From contig NC_134436.1 of assembly GCF_030867145.1 (NCBI RefSeq), positions 3,906,001 through 3,970,000 of the forward strand: a DNA stretch of 64,000 nt, read 5' to 3'. The translations under genes were made by a program, and so were the position numbers. This document shows positions 12,901 through 24,990 of this stretch, one piece after another (position 1 is the stretch's first letter; each line of letters starts with the position of its first letter). This stretch comes from Opisthocomus hoazin. Lineage: Eukaryota > Chordata > Aves > Opisthocomiformes > Opisthocomidae. A model generated the notes under the pieces. The model was not told the origin of the DNA. It did no database searches and worked only from the letters and a program-made list of their open reading frames with translations.

Positions 12901-15286
12901 CCTGCACCCTTGGAGGGACGAACACACTGCTCCTGCTGACACAGCAGTGGATGGAAGTGTCAGCAGCGCAATGGTTCTCACCTGGGTGTCCCTAATTTGC
13001 CTTTTGATGGTGGCTGTGCACTCAGCTGCTGCTTTTAAAGCCCTGCCTGCAGGGACTCCAGAGCTACTTTCCTGGCCCTGCTCCTGGGGAAGTACAGTCA
13101 GCATTGGGATTTTCCTGCTACTATGTACGCACTGATGTTGTGTTTGATCTGCCAGTCTCCTGCTGAGTCACTCAGCACCATGTGAACTCCAGCAGCTCTG
13201 CAGCCTGGACCTGTCCTGACCCACTGCATGTTGTCAATAAAATCTGTCCCTCAGCTTGCTGCCCAGTTGCTGGTGAACGTGTGCATGGCAGATGCTAGAT
13301 CCCATCCGTGGCACCTGCTCCAGGTCACTGTGGTGGCTGCCCTCCAAGGCTGATAGCTCTCCCTGCTACTCTGCACTTACCCAGGGATCCTGTCTCTCTT
13401 CCTTCTAATACACTTTATTAAACTTTACAGTTTGCCCAGTATAAGACTTAGTCTTAACCCTGCTCCTCCTTGGAATTTTTATGGCCTTAGCAAAGTTATC
13501 CTCATTTGTTTGACCAGCCGTCTTCTAGCTGTGCATTCACCTTGCCAGCATTTTTCCTCTTCTCCATCCTCCTGCTCTCCATTAGGATGCTCAGACTTCC
13601 CCTTCTCTAGCAGAAAAGCCACCAAGAAGGTCTGATAGGACACAGCCAAGGGACGTCTCCAAGGAGGACCAAACTCCATGGGGAAAATCACTCCCCACGC
13701 TGCAGCTTGGGAGCACTGCCAAAGCCGGTGTCTGCAGCCCAGGGCCCCGTGGGAAGGAGAGAGCTGCCTGAGCCCACCTGGCACACGGGGCACAGCTGTA
13801 CCTGCCTCCCTGCCAGGCCCGCTGCTCCTTCCCCGCTCAACGCAGGGCAGGGGGACATTGGAGCCAGAACCAGTGTCCCTGTCCCAGGGGTCCAGCACAC
13901 AGCACCAGTGCAGGGCAGGCCACAGAGCTGCCGAGGGGTCTGCCCAGCAGCAGAGTCCCCCGGCAGCCCTTTGCCAGGTGCTTGGTCCTCCTGCCGCCCT
14001 GTCTTTTTCTTCCATCCCTGCAGCTCTGGCACTGCGCAGTGGAGTTTGCCACCCCACTCCAGTCCCTCTACGCCATGTCCCAGGACGAGTGTGCTGCCTT
14101 CAGCCGGGAGGACCGTCTGGAGCAGGCCAAGCTTTTCTACAGGACATTGGAGGAGATCCTGAAAGGCTCCAAGGAGTGCACGGGTACCTACCGGCTCATT
14201 GCATACGAGGGTGAGTGAGGAGGGGAAGAGGGCAGGGGTGCCCAGCACAGCAGCTGTGCTTCCCCAGCCCCTTGAGTGACCTTGGATCACGGCAAACAAG
14301 GGTAAGCAGGTAGGATCCATGTGCTTGGCTGATATCCCCACTCACACGGGCGTGGGGGTCCCTGTCACAGTGGGAAGAAGGGGCTGCTTCCCGACACAGA
14401 AGAACTTTTTGTGGGTCTCAGAGGGGTGGGGAGGATGCTGGCAGAGCTGGTCCCTGGTGAAGTCCCCAGAGGCACCTGAGACAAGCAGTCTTCCACTGCG
14501 GCAGCAAGAACACTTCCGCAAGGATTAAACATAACAGCGGGCTTCCAGGGGAAGGAGCAGCTCCCTTCACTGCTGATGTTCCTGGGACAAACGTCTGGGG
14601 CTGTCAAGCCCTCCCCAGGACTGGGACTGTGTTGGTGTGTGTGCTGGCTCAGGGACATTCCTCCTGACAGGGGATGAGAAGGAAGGCTGTCCCCTGCTTC
14701 CTTTCAGTTTCCCTTCTCCTCACCTCTGGCAGAGCAGCATGGCTTGAAAGCAGCTTTGCTGCTTCTTGCTGAAATGAATCTCGTTTTTCAGAGGAAATTC
14801 AGCGCTCTCCCTGATCAGGAGAAGCAGTTCTATCCTGTGAATTACTTCCCATCACAGCAAGTACTACTGGGAAACCAGCACACAGTGTCTGTATTTTAAT
14901 CTCCTTCCTGCATTTCGTGTTTTATTTTCTTTTTTCTGGTGTCCTGAAAGGGGGAAGTAAGAACCATATTTCAGCTTCTCAGGAAATTCTGCATATTGTG
15001 GGGCATCTCCCAGAGACTCTGCTCTGCTCCCTGCCCAGACTCCTGCCTCGGGCCAGACCAGTGAAGGTGGGGTTTGTCTTTCTCTGTTCCAGAGTCGGGT
15101 GAAGCAGAAACCCACTTCTTGTCCAGAGAGATGCTGCGGCACCTCCGGCAGCAGCGTCACGAGGAGTATGCCGTGTGTGAGGGGAGCCAGCCGCACAACC
15201 CATCCACGACCCTCAGCTCAACAGAGCTCAACCTCCAGATAAGCCAGTCAGACCTGCCACAGCCTCTGCGAAGCGACTGCTTGTAA
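9973..15286 (+). CDS. STING1: Stimulator of interferon genes (STING), 6 coding exons, 384 aa
   Basis: ER membrane receptor for cyclic dinucleotides (2'3'-cGAMP from cGAS) that recruits TBK1 and an IRF. Coding exons: 9973-10217, 10789-10969, 11895-12003, 12161-12399, 14024-14210, 15093-15286; all junctions are GT-AG and in phase. Residues 1-140 hold the four membrane helices ([39 protein letters not shown]). Residues about 158-345 form the ligand-binding domain, with [24 protein letters not shown] (equivalents of human Arg232, Arg238 and Tyr240) and [15 protein letters not shown] (Glu260 and Thr263 equivalents). The tail keeps the pLxIS motif as NLQIS (367-371) and a TBK1-docking end PQPLRSDCL (human PLPLRTDFS). 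From memory, chicken STING is 379 aa, so this one is full length. The ATG lies directly after the acceptor. A weak TATAAA poly(A) variant is at 15561-15566. Confidence 0.97.
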
Positions 15287-15676
15287 AGCACCGGTGCTGC
15301 CTGGCCCCGCACCGCCGCCTTGGGGCTCCAGACCCCCTCCCCAAGCCCCTTCCTCTTGCAGCAAGTGCCACCCATGGCAGCGATCCCCAGCCTCCTGCAG
15401 GAACTGCCCACCAAAAGCTCCTATGCCTGATGTTTACTGGAAACAGCTGCTCAGACCACACTCCTGTGACATACTTCCCATTTTCTTTGTAATGTGTATC
15501 TCATATTTTAATCTATGGGTGGTTTGTTTGTTTTTTTTAAATCTGCTTTCATTCATATTATATAAAGCATTTTCCTTTGGAGTTAAGTTGCATTATCTTG
15601 ATTCTTGGGCATGATGCGCAGTTTGCCCTTGGGCATCCTGTGGTGTTGGATGGGGGTTCGGAAATCCCAGCCATGA

Positions 15677-15713
<37 letters not shown>

Positions 15714-15803
15714 TGTGTCTGTGTGTGTCTGTGTGTGTGTGTGTGTGTCTGTGTGTGTGTCTGTGTGTGTGTGTGTGTGTGTCTGTGTGTGTGCGTGCGT
15801 GCA
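15677..15803. repeat. (TG)n microsatellite with interrupting TC steps
   Basis: About 127 bp of GT dinucleotides broken by TCTG units at fairly regular spacing, ending in GTGCGTGCGTGCAG. It lies about 390 bp past the STING1 stop. Long apparent ORFs of alternating Cys-Val or Thr-His across it are artefacts of the repeat. Confidence 0.97.
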
Positions 15804-18800
15804 GGGTCCAGCATATCCCGCCAGCGTGGCCTGGCTAATCGGAGGGTTTCCGCAGGTACAAGGAGTATCCGCAGGACTTCCAGGGTACCCTCCAGCCTGA
15901 CAGACCCACTGGGCGGTCACACACAAGCATCCTCACTTTCCACCCACTCGGGATGGGGAAGCAGAAGAAGAGGAGGTCAGGCCTAAGAGACTCTGACTTT
16001 CAGTAGTCCCACAGTACAAGAAACCCCCTTGCCTTTGTTCCACCCAGTAATTTCGCACTTTGAGCCATCTGCAGTGCCTGCCGGTGCCCTTCATGCCCAC
16101 ATTCCTCCCAAGCACTTGCAGAAGTGTTTCTCCAGCCCCAAAGCATGTGCCAGACTCCCTGGAGCTCTGGGAAGGCGGCAGGGTGCAGTCCTGGGACAAC
16201 TTGTATGGGGGTTTTGGTGCAAGACATCACATGTTGGGCTGCTCATCCCTCTATGCCTAGGGGTGAGGTACCCTCGACAAGTCCAGCAAGCCAGGCCCTC
16301 CCTGCCTGCTGAGGCCCCATGTGGTAAGGCAGAAGCAGGGCAGAGGACATGCAGCGGGTCTGCTCAGCGTTCCTCTGAGACAGATGATTTCTCAACTGAC
16401 CATCTACATGCTCCTCCAGGATCTACCTAGGCTGAAAAAGGGGCTTTACCCATGCCAGCCCCAATGCCTGGACACCCTGCATAAGGCCACACTTGTAAAG
16501 GATAGAGCCTGCTCCTGAGGGACTGCCAGGACCAAGCAAGTGGATGAGCCCATGGTGGGCTGCTGCCAGGAGCCCTCCTACCTGGGAAGACTGCAAAATC
16601 CCAAAGGTGCCCTGATTGACCTGGGCCAGACATGGGACAGGGGAGCCAGCCGGTCACTCAGGCAATCAAGCATGAGTGACGCTGCGTGGCCAGATCTGTG
16701 TGCCATAGGGCAGGATGGTGACTCCAGGGCTTGTTGCTTACTGGGTTGCCAGAGACCACAGCAAAGCTTTGCTACGGTGCAGCTTGGCAAGGCCACACAG
16801 CAGGGGCCAGAGCTGTGCACCCTCTGCTCCGTGCCTCAGTTTCCCCTTTTGCCAAGAGCTGAAGGAGGGTCTAGCCAGCCAGTTCTGCCCTGAGAGGTAA
16901 GAGGGGGCAGGAAGCAGCTTAGCTGGCTTGTTGCCCTCTGATGGTGCAGCATCCCTATGTGGATGTGATCCCTTTGGTCCCTCCCAGCTACCAGGACTTT
17001 GGCAAAAACATGAGGTCCCTTCAGAGCTCCTATTCACCCTCAGCCTGAACTTCCAGCACCTGGGCCCAGACACAGCTCTGACCACCCTCTGGGCCAGCCA
17101 CGGAGACCCTGAGGGGACTGTGGAGTCCAGGGACCCAGAGGAGGTGACCTGGCCGCATGGCTGAGGATTGCGACAAGAATGCTGTGCCTGGTTCCCTCCA
17201 GGCTCTACACACAGCTTCCTGGGTGGCTTTGCCTGGAACCAGATGCATAAAAGCATCCTAGGCGATGGTACTACCTCTGTTTGTGGCTACTGGTGAGTCT
17301 CTCAGCTAAGCCAGTTTCCCTGCCACTATTCTTCCAATGTGGGCAGGGTTCCTCATGTCCTGTCCAGACCTGTTTGCCAACGGCCTGGTGCGAACTCCCT
17401 CTAACAGCAGGCTCAGACTCCTTACCGGAGCTGTGGCTGCCCAGCCTAGCCACGTCCTTGCCACATGGCTCCTGCCAGCAGCACCCAGCAAGCTGCTCCT
17501 TCCAGCAGCCCAGCTTCCACTGGTCTGAGCATGGACAGCCTGTGCAGGGGCCGTGATGCACTGCAAGCAGAACAAAACTAGCCAAGAGGACAGAGACAAC
17601 CACAGCCGCAGGGATCATAGCAGGGTATTGGATTTCTCTGTCAGTCCCAGGTGGCGGCTGAGGTCAAAGAAGGGCAGGAAGATGGGTGCCCCAAGCTGGA
17701 CCTCCAGCCTGGGAGGTAGAGGTACCTGGGGAGCAATCCTGAGACAAACTAATCAGCTGGACACTTATGTCACCACTTCTTCACATACCTGGTACAACAG
17801 CTTTGGTGCTGGTAGGGGGCTGTGTGCATGGTGCAGACAAGAAGACAGCTCCAGTGGGCAATCTGGCACCGCAGCAGATGCTGCTGGAAGCCTGGTTTAA
17901 AAGCAGCCTGCCTGTGCTGCCTCCAAGAGCAGCTCAAAGGGCTCCAACGTGACAGTGCTGCTTCAGCCTTGTTTGCTCCACAAAGGGCTCGTTGGGCTCA
18001 TCTCAGAAGCGTAGCCACACCACCTAGAATTCTCCTGAGTGGAAGGAGAAAAAGCTGGGTGTAATGTTTTGAACCATTGAATGAAAGCTTGGATGACTGC
18101 AATTTCTTTTGGGAAGAAGGCAGCCTGGAGAACCCCCACCCTGCAGTCAGCCACCACTCAGCCCACATGAAGCCTGCAGAGCCAAGCACTTCACAGCTGC
18201 CCAGTAGCGTTGTTAAGTCCAGCCAGCAAATTGAGACACAAGCTTGTAGTCCAGCTCCTTAACCACCCTTTGAAGCCTCTGGGATTCAAAAGGTCCCTGG
18301 GACCTGCTCAGGCTCCCAGACAACAGGCAGCCCAAGGCCAGCGAGCGCCTGGACATCCTTCCTCTCGTGCAGTGCCAGTGCGGCAAGGCTTCAGGGACGC
18401 CTGGGAGCTCTGTAGGACAGTGTTTGCTGACCCTCGTGGGCTGGTACCACTCCTGGCCTGGAAGTGCGCTCTGTGCTGAGACCTTCTGCCCCCAGTGTGA
18501 CCCCAAGTAAAGAGGGATTGGCTACAGCTTATTCCTGTCACCTAAAGCCACTCATGAAACAGGTCCAGTTCCTTCCTGAGCTTTCTTTCCCAGGACAAAA
18601 CTGCTCTTACCTGGCAGCTGCCTCTCAGCAAAGCAGCCCAGGAGAATATCAGGGCTCCATCTTTCACACATATGGGAGAACATGTTGGGAGACGCCTCTC
18701 CCCAGCTCCAGCCCAGCAAGCTTACAGAGGAGATGTGGCTGCACATTGGTCCCGCTGAGACTGGAAATTGGAACCCATTTCAGGATTCGGTAAAACCTTA

Positions 18801-20090
18801 ATCTGCAGCCTAATCTCTGGGTACTGCATCTGTGCAAAAGACAAAAACAACAAATGAAAGGGCTTTAAGGGAGGGTTTGCAACAGCAAAGGCTGCTGCAA
18901 AGAGCCAGCTCCTCTTGGCCTGCTGGTTTGCAGAGGTGTCGGGGAGCCTGGTGCTGCACCAGCCAGAGGGTGAGAGGGGAGAGCTGTGCTGCTGCAGACA
19001 AGGGACCTCCTGCTTGCGGTAGGAGACGCGTAGCCCTGCGTGCAGGGACCAGAGTGCTGCGCCCAAGGGGTCTGGCCCTGGGGCATGGGCAGGTGGACGT
19101 GGGTCTTGATCACCCACCTCCTGTTTTGGAGCAGTGTTCCAAGGGCACAGAGCACCTGCTGAAACTAGATGTAAATGCATGGCATCAGGGCTGAGCTCAG
19201 CAACACAGGCACAGCCAGAAGCAGCTAAATGAGCAGCAAAGCCAGTGCTGCTGCAGTCCCCGAGGGTTTGCGCCTTCAAATCCACTGGAGATCCTCGTGG
19301 GCCACGAACACCATCTCCTTCCTGATGCCCTGCTCCCTTGCCATGTGGTGCTTCTTATCTTGCCCATCACCGCCTTCAGTCAGGTTGGGTTGAAGATGGC
19401 TGATAAGCTCAGCTCTTATTATCAGAGGGCGGGTAGAAACACAGGCACAAGCCCAGAGGAAACCTGACAGTGCAACCTTGTTCCAGCAGAAACCGTGCTG
19501 CCAGCCAAAGGCTCACCTCGTGCCACTGCTCAAGGGCAAAGCCAGGACCAAGCAAGCAGCAAGGTGAAAGCCTTTGCTAGCAGAGTGAATCGCAGGCAGA
19601 GCTGAATCAGAGGCAGGAAAATCAAACCTCAGAAGAAGTGGAAGCTTGCTGCCCAAGCTGGCAAACAGACAATAATAATTTTCCTGTTGCACTCCCTAAC
19701 AGCACTAATCAGCTGAGTTTTTGCACTAATTGCAGCGCTCCCCACCAGGCCTGACTCACGACTCCCCAGCTTCTGGGGTGGTTGAAAGCGCCGCAGGGTG
19801 TCAGCAGCACAGATGTAGCCTGGCCCACTGCTGGCATGCACCAGCAGGGCAGTGGCATACCTCAACGCCACTGTCCCCACTGCCATGTGGGGGGCAAAAG
19901 CCCCGGATGCCCCTAGTCATCACACAGTGCTTGGGCACAGCATTGCTTCAGTGATGCCCCATGCTCCAGTGCCACAGCTGCCAGCAAGAGCTAGGGGTAT
20001 GCAAGGGGCACAGCCAGGCACTACCCCAGTCTGGAGCCAACTGTGCAGGGACTGCCAGGACCGTGAGAGGTGATGAGAAGATTTAGGGGG
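15804..20090. other. Gene-free stretch, nothing recognised
   Basis: I looked for exons of UBE2D2, CXXC5, APBB3 and SRA1, which lie near STING1 or SLC35A4 in human, and recognised none. The sequence is GC-rich with many short open frames on both strands, none with a known motif. A + frame around 16928-17160 with a possible donor and similar short frames were considered and left unassigned. Confidence 0.4.
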
Positions 20091-22738
20091 CACAGAATCA
20101 TACAATCATTACGGTTGGAAAAGACCTCTAAGATCATCAAGTCCAACTGTCACCCCAACAACCACCATGCTTGCCAAACCATGTCCTGAAGTGCTGTATC
20201 TACACAATTTTTTAATGCCTTCAGGGATGTTGACTCCACCACTTCCCTGGGCATCCTGCTCCAATGTCTGACCACTCTTTCAGTAAAGAAAATTTTCCTA
20301 GTATCCAATCTAAACCTCCCCTGATGCAGCTTAATTTCCTATTGTCCTATCGCTAGTTACTTGAGAGAAGAGACCAACACCCACCTCACTACAACCTCCT
20401 TTCACGTAGTTGTAGAGAGCAATAAGGTCTCCCCTCAGCCTCCTCTTCTCCAGGCTGAACAACCCCAGTTCCCTCAGCCACTACTCATAGGACTTGCTCT
20501 ACAGACCCTTCACCAGTCTTGTTGCCCTTCTCTGGACATGCTCCAGCAACTCAATGTCCTTCTTGAGTGAGGGGCCCAAAACTGAACACAGTACTCGAGG
20601 TGTGGCCTCACCAGTGCTGAGCACAGGGGCACGATCACTTCCCTACTCCTGCTGGCCACACTATTCCTGATCCAAGCCAGGATGCTGTTGGCCTTCTTGG
20701 CCACCTGGGCACACTGCTGGCTCATGTTCAGCCAGCTGTCGACCAGCACCCCCAGGTCCTTTTCCGCTGGGCAGCTTTCCAGCCACTCCTCCCCAAGCCT
20801 GTAGTGTTGCATGGGGTGGTTGTGACCCAAGTGCAGGACCCACCATTTGGCCTTGTGGAACCTCATACAATTGACCTCTTCCCATCAATCCAGCCTGTCC
20901 AGATCCCCCTGCAGAGCCTTCCTACTCTAGGGCAGATCAAGACTCCCGCCCAGTTTGGTGTCATCTTCAAACATACTAAGGGAGCACTCAATACCCTCAT
21001 CCAGATCATTGATAAAGATATTAAACAAGACCGGACGCAAAACTGAGCCCTGGGGAACACCACTTGTGACCGGCCACCAACTGGATTTAACTCCATTCAC
21101 CACAACTCTCTGGGCTCGGCCATCCAACCAGTTTTTTAGCCAGAGAAGAATACACCTGTCTAAGCCATGAGCAGCCATCTTTTCTAGGAGAATGCTGTTG
21201 GAGACAGTACCAAAGGCTTTACTAAAGTCCAGGTAGATAACATCCACAGCCTTCCCTTCATCCACTAGGCAGGTCACCTGGTCATAGAAGGAGATCAGGT
21301 TAGTCAAGCAGGACCTGCCTTTCATGAACCCACGCTGGCTGGGCCTGATCCCCTGGTTGTCCTTCACATACCTGGTGAGCACACTCAATGTGATCCACTG
21401 CACAACCTTCCCTGGCACTGAGATCAGGCTGACAGACCCGTAGTTCCCAGGATCCTCCTTCCGGCCCTTCTTGTAGATGGGTGTTACACTGGCAATCCTC
21501 CAGTCATCTGGGACCTCCCCTGTTAACCAGGACTTCTGACAGATGATGGAGAGTGGCTTGGCCAGCTCCTCCGCCAGTTCCCTCAGCACTCTCGGGTAGA
21601 TCCCATCCAGCCCCACAGACCTGTGAGTGTCCAGGTGACATAGCAGGTCGTTAACTGCTTCCTCCTGGATTACGGGAGATTTATTCCACTTTCCAACCCT
21701 GGCTTCCAGCTCAGGGGACTGAATACCCTGGGAATAATTGGTCTGATTATTAAACACTGAGGCAAAGAAGGCACTAAGTACCTCAGCCTTTTCCTCATCC
21801 TTGGTGGCAATGTTCTCCCCCACATCCAAAAAGGGATGGAAATTCTCCTTTTCTCTCCTTTTGCTGGTAATATATTTGTAAAAATATTTTTTGTTATCTC
21901 TTACAAAATATTTTTTGTTATCTCAAGTTCTAGCTGGGCTTTTGCCTTTCTCATTTCCTCTCTGCACGACCTAATGAGATCCCTGTACTCCTCTGGGGTT
22001 GTCTTCCCCTTCTTCCAAAAGTGGTAAACTCTCATTTTTTCCTGAGTCCCAGCAAAAACTCCCTGTTCAGCCAGGCAGGTCATATTCCCCGCCGATTTAT
22101 CTTATGGCACATGGGGACAGCCTGCTCCTTGCAGAATGTCCAGCCTTCCTGGACCCCTTTGCCTTTCAGGACTCTGTCCCAGGAGACCCTCCCAAACAGT
22201 GTCCTGAACAGGCCAAAGTCTGCCCTCCAAAACTCCATGGTGGTGGTTTTGCTGTCCCCCGCTTCTTTGCTTCATCAAGAATCAAGAGCTCTATCATTTC
22301 ATGGTCGCTACGCCCAAGACAGCCTCCGACCACCACATGTCCCACCAGTCCTTCTCTGTTAGTAAACAGCAGGTCTAGCGAGGCACCTCCCCTGGTAGGC
22401 TCACTTACCAGCTGCATCAGGAAGTTATCTTCCACACACTCCAGGAACCTCCTAGACTGTTTCCTCTCTGCTGTGTTGTATTTCCAGCAGACATCCAGTA
22501 AGTTGAAGTCCCCCATGAGAGCAAGGCTAGCAATTGTGAGACTTCTGCCAGCCACTTGTAGAATGCTTCATCTACCTCTTCATCCTGGTTGGGTGGTCTA
22601 TAACAGACTCCCAGCAGGCTATCTGCCTTCTTGGCCTTCCCCCTCATCCTTACCCATAAGTACCCAACCTTACCATCACAATCGTTGAGCTCCACACAAT
22701 CGAAACAATTCCTAACATACAGAGCCACCCCCATTCAG
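20091..22738 (-). mobile_element. CR1 LINE, 5'-truncated, about 2.65 kb
   Basis: A minus-strand CR1 retrotransposon. The 3' end is at 20091 (cacagaatcatacaatcatt on +). Reverse transcriptase spans about 20930-21830, with blocks [52 protein letters not shown] and a catalytic box read as FEDD where FADD is usual. Part of the endonuclease follows at about 22170-22735 (GVALYVRNCFDCVELND; GVCYRPPNQDEEVDEAFYKW). The 5' end is lost inside the endonuclease and ORF1 is absent. The frame is broken between the endonuclease and RT parts, and a short direct duplication (aaatattttttgttatctc, twice) sits at about 21883-21924. It looks dead but relatively young. Confidence 0.95.
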
Positions 22739-24612
22739 GACTTGTCCTGCTAATTGGGGCACTCCATCTTCCAATGCCCTTCTTTTCTGGGGAACACTAC
22801 TCTGTCTTCCCCCCTTTTCATTCTGCCTTTCTGTCCCTTGACTGCTAAGTACTCCTCTGCTTTTAACATTCAAAGCAACAGCTAGCAAAGCAGCCTGTCA
22901 CTTGATACCTTTCTGTCCTAGTCACTTTACACAACCGTTGGTAAAATCCAGGCAGATTTTCCTCTGGCTCCTGTCATACTTTATACAATTTAGACACATT
23001 CCCATTCCCTCTGTTTTTCCCCAATACTGGGCTAAACTTTGCATCTCCTGCACTTTTCTAACTGTCTACAAAACAGCATCAATTGTAACAGCGTATTATA
23101 ATTCATAGTTCCTTTTTCAGACTATTTCTCGCCATCATCCAAATCATACATCATTCACCAAACACTAAAGAACAAATCAACATACAGCACTTCATCCTAT
23201 TTCCCTTCATGCTGGCAAAACAAAATTGATTGCAATATTATACTTTAAAGTTCCATTCTTTGGCCATTTCTCTTGATCTTCCAAAATGTACATTTGCCAC
23301 CAATGATTAAAATATTCCATTAATTGCTTCCTTGTGAGGGGATCAACTCCCACCTCCTTCTAATGCTTCAATAAACATCCCAAAGGTGACTTCTTTAAAA
23401 TTCCTCCCTCCAAATATTGTTCAGAACTCATGTTACAATAAAATAACCTCTCTACTTCTCGACCGATTGGTTAACACAACACACACACGTATCCTAGAGG
23501 GGATCTTTTTTAAAATCCCTCTGCCTACAACCTGTGTATCACTTAAGTACAACTATATATACAATATATAACCAAACTACCTCAATCAATATGTTTATAT
23601 ATATAAACGTAGAGCTCGTTCAAAACAATATTACAGTATATATAATATACAACCTAAAACAGAGTCCCAAAATGATCGATCAATGGCAAATAACCAGGGA
23701 ACTTGTAACCCCACAATACGTACCGACTTCTAAGCATCCCAAAACCAAAATTCCCAAATTGTACCAATTCCCTTTAAACAAACCGAACCCCATATATTAT
23801 CAAGATGTTTTTCGAGTGAGGGGGTCCCCCCCCAATATTTCCCCAATGTTTTAATACACATCAAACAAAAAAGTTCAGAAGGTAATCACATGGTCTTTTA
23901 ACAGGCAAAAATCTAACACCAACAGATCCGTCTTCAACACGATATAACTTATCAAACCGGCTGACAGCGCTGGCTCGTGTCTGCGGGGCAGATGCCTACG
24001 TCACTGCTGTACGGCCGTCGGTGACTGCAGACCGGTTAGCACAAACCTGAGCTACGCGTAAGAATCCTCACGAATGGTAAAGACAGGGAAGTCTCATCAG
24101 TTTCTTCTTCTCCAAATTTTGAAATCAAAATTAATTTATACTGGCACTGAAGCCTTTGCATTGAAGCTGGCAGGTTCCTTTTCACACTGGACGTCCTGCA
24201 GGCGAGAGCTGGCTGAGCGAACAGCATCATCTTCCTCACCCTGTGGGAGGGTGTGCCTGGAGGGGAGCCACCATCCACCCCTGGAGCAAGTGCAAAAGTA
24301 GTCACATAATCCAGACAAATCCGTTAGATCACATAAACCAGATAAATCTGTCAGAAACAGATGAGGATCCCCAAAACCAGAACTCAGTGGCCACAAAACC
24401 TGATTAGCCTCGCCCTGCGTGGCAATTTTCACCCCCGTCTAATGGGTGGGCCCCAGAAAGAATGCTTTTCCACTTACCAGGGGTCTTACTTCTAGTCCCT
24501 CAGTCTGGGGATCGGAAGTTCTCCCCGAGAAGTTCCCGGTGCCAGCTGGAGGTCCTGTGATCCCACGGATTGGTAAGGAGTCAGAAGCAGTGTCCCATCT
24601 GGGTCACCAAAA
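22739..24612 (-). mobile_element. AT-rich stretch, possible internal remnant of an endogenous retrovirus
   Basis: Positions 22880-23900 are clearly more AT-rich than the rest of the window and carry no host-gene signal. The right end (about 24594-24612), read on the minus strand, begins TTTTGGTGACCC directly after an LTR-like CA end. TGGTGACCC is the start of a tRNA-Trp primer-binding site as used by avian retroviruses. I therefore read the right part as leader of a minus-strand ERV fossil. The left part may be degraded internal sequence, but I recognise no gag, pol or env protein, so the extent is uncertain. The junction with the CR1 is at about 22738. Confidence 0.4.
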
Positions 24613-24990
24613 TGATACTGTAAGTCGGCAAAACAAAGACTCTCTCATTTTGGGAGTTTTAGAAAGCAAGCATTCTTTATTACAGCGCCAGATGCATTAC
24701 AGAGCCTTGCAAATGCAGGTGCTTCTGTATCTGGGGCAGGAGAGGAAAAGAAGCCAAAGATTTGACAAAGCCAAAGGTTTCTGAAGTTTGACAATAGCTA
24801 AAAAGATTCCCCAGGACCTATTTTTATTTGTATCCTTATATCTTATATCCATGTAATTTCTAAAGAGAAGGTGAGTTTGACTGATAACTGCACAGGTCCA
24901 GAGCCAAGAACACTATGTGCATGATGATGCTGTACAACCATCTCGTGCAGTGGTGGTCACTTTGTGAGGCCGAAATAAAACAAGTTACTG
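24613..24990 (-). mobile_element. Endogenous retrovirus LTR fossil (3' boundary clear, 5' boundary approximate)
   Basis: On the minus strand an AATAAA signal (complement of TTTATT at about 24678) is followed by about 60 bp that end in CA at 24613. Next comes TTTTGGTGACCC, a tRNA-Trp-like primer-binding site. This is the expected R-U5-PBS order of an avian retroviral LTR. The U3 end toward 25 kb was not fixed and no target-site duplication was found. It is an old, incomplete copy. Confidence 0.5.

Noticed and set aside
15681-15986. Open frames of alternating Cys-Val or Thr-His in both strands
   Set aside because: Direct translation of the TG microsatellite; no gene signal.
16000-20000. Search for UBE2D2, CXXC5, APBB3 or SRA1 exons
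   Set aside because: No segment of these proteins could be recognised on either strand.
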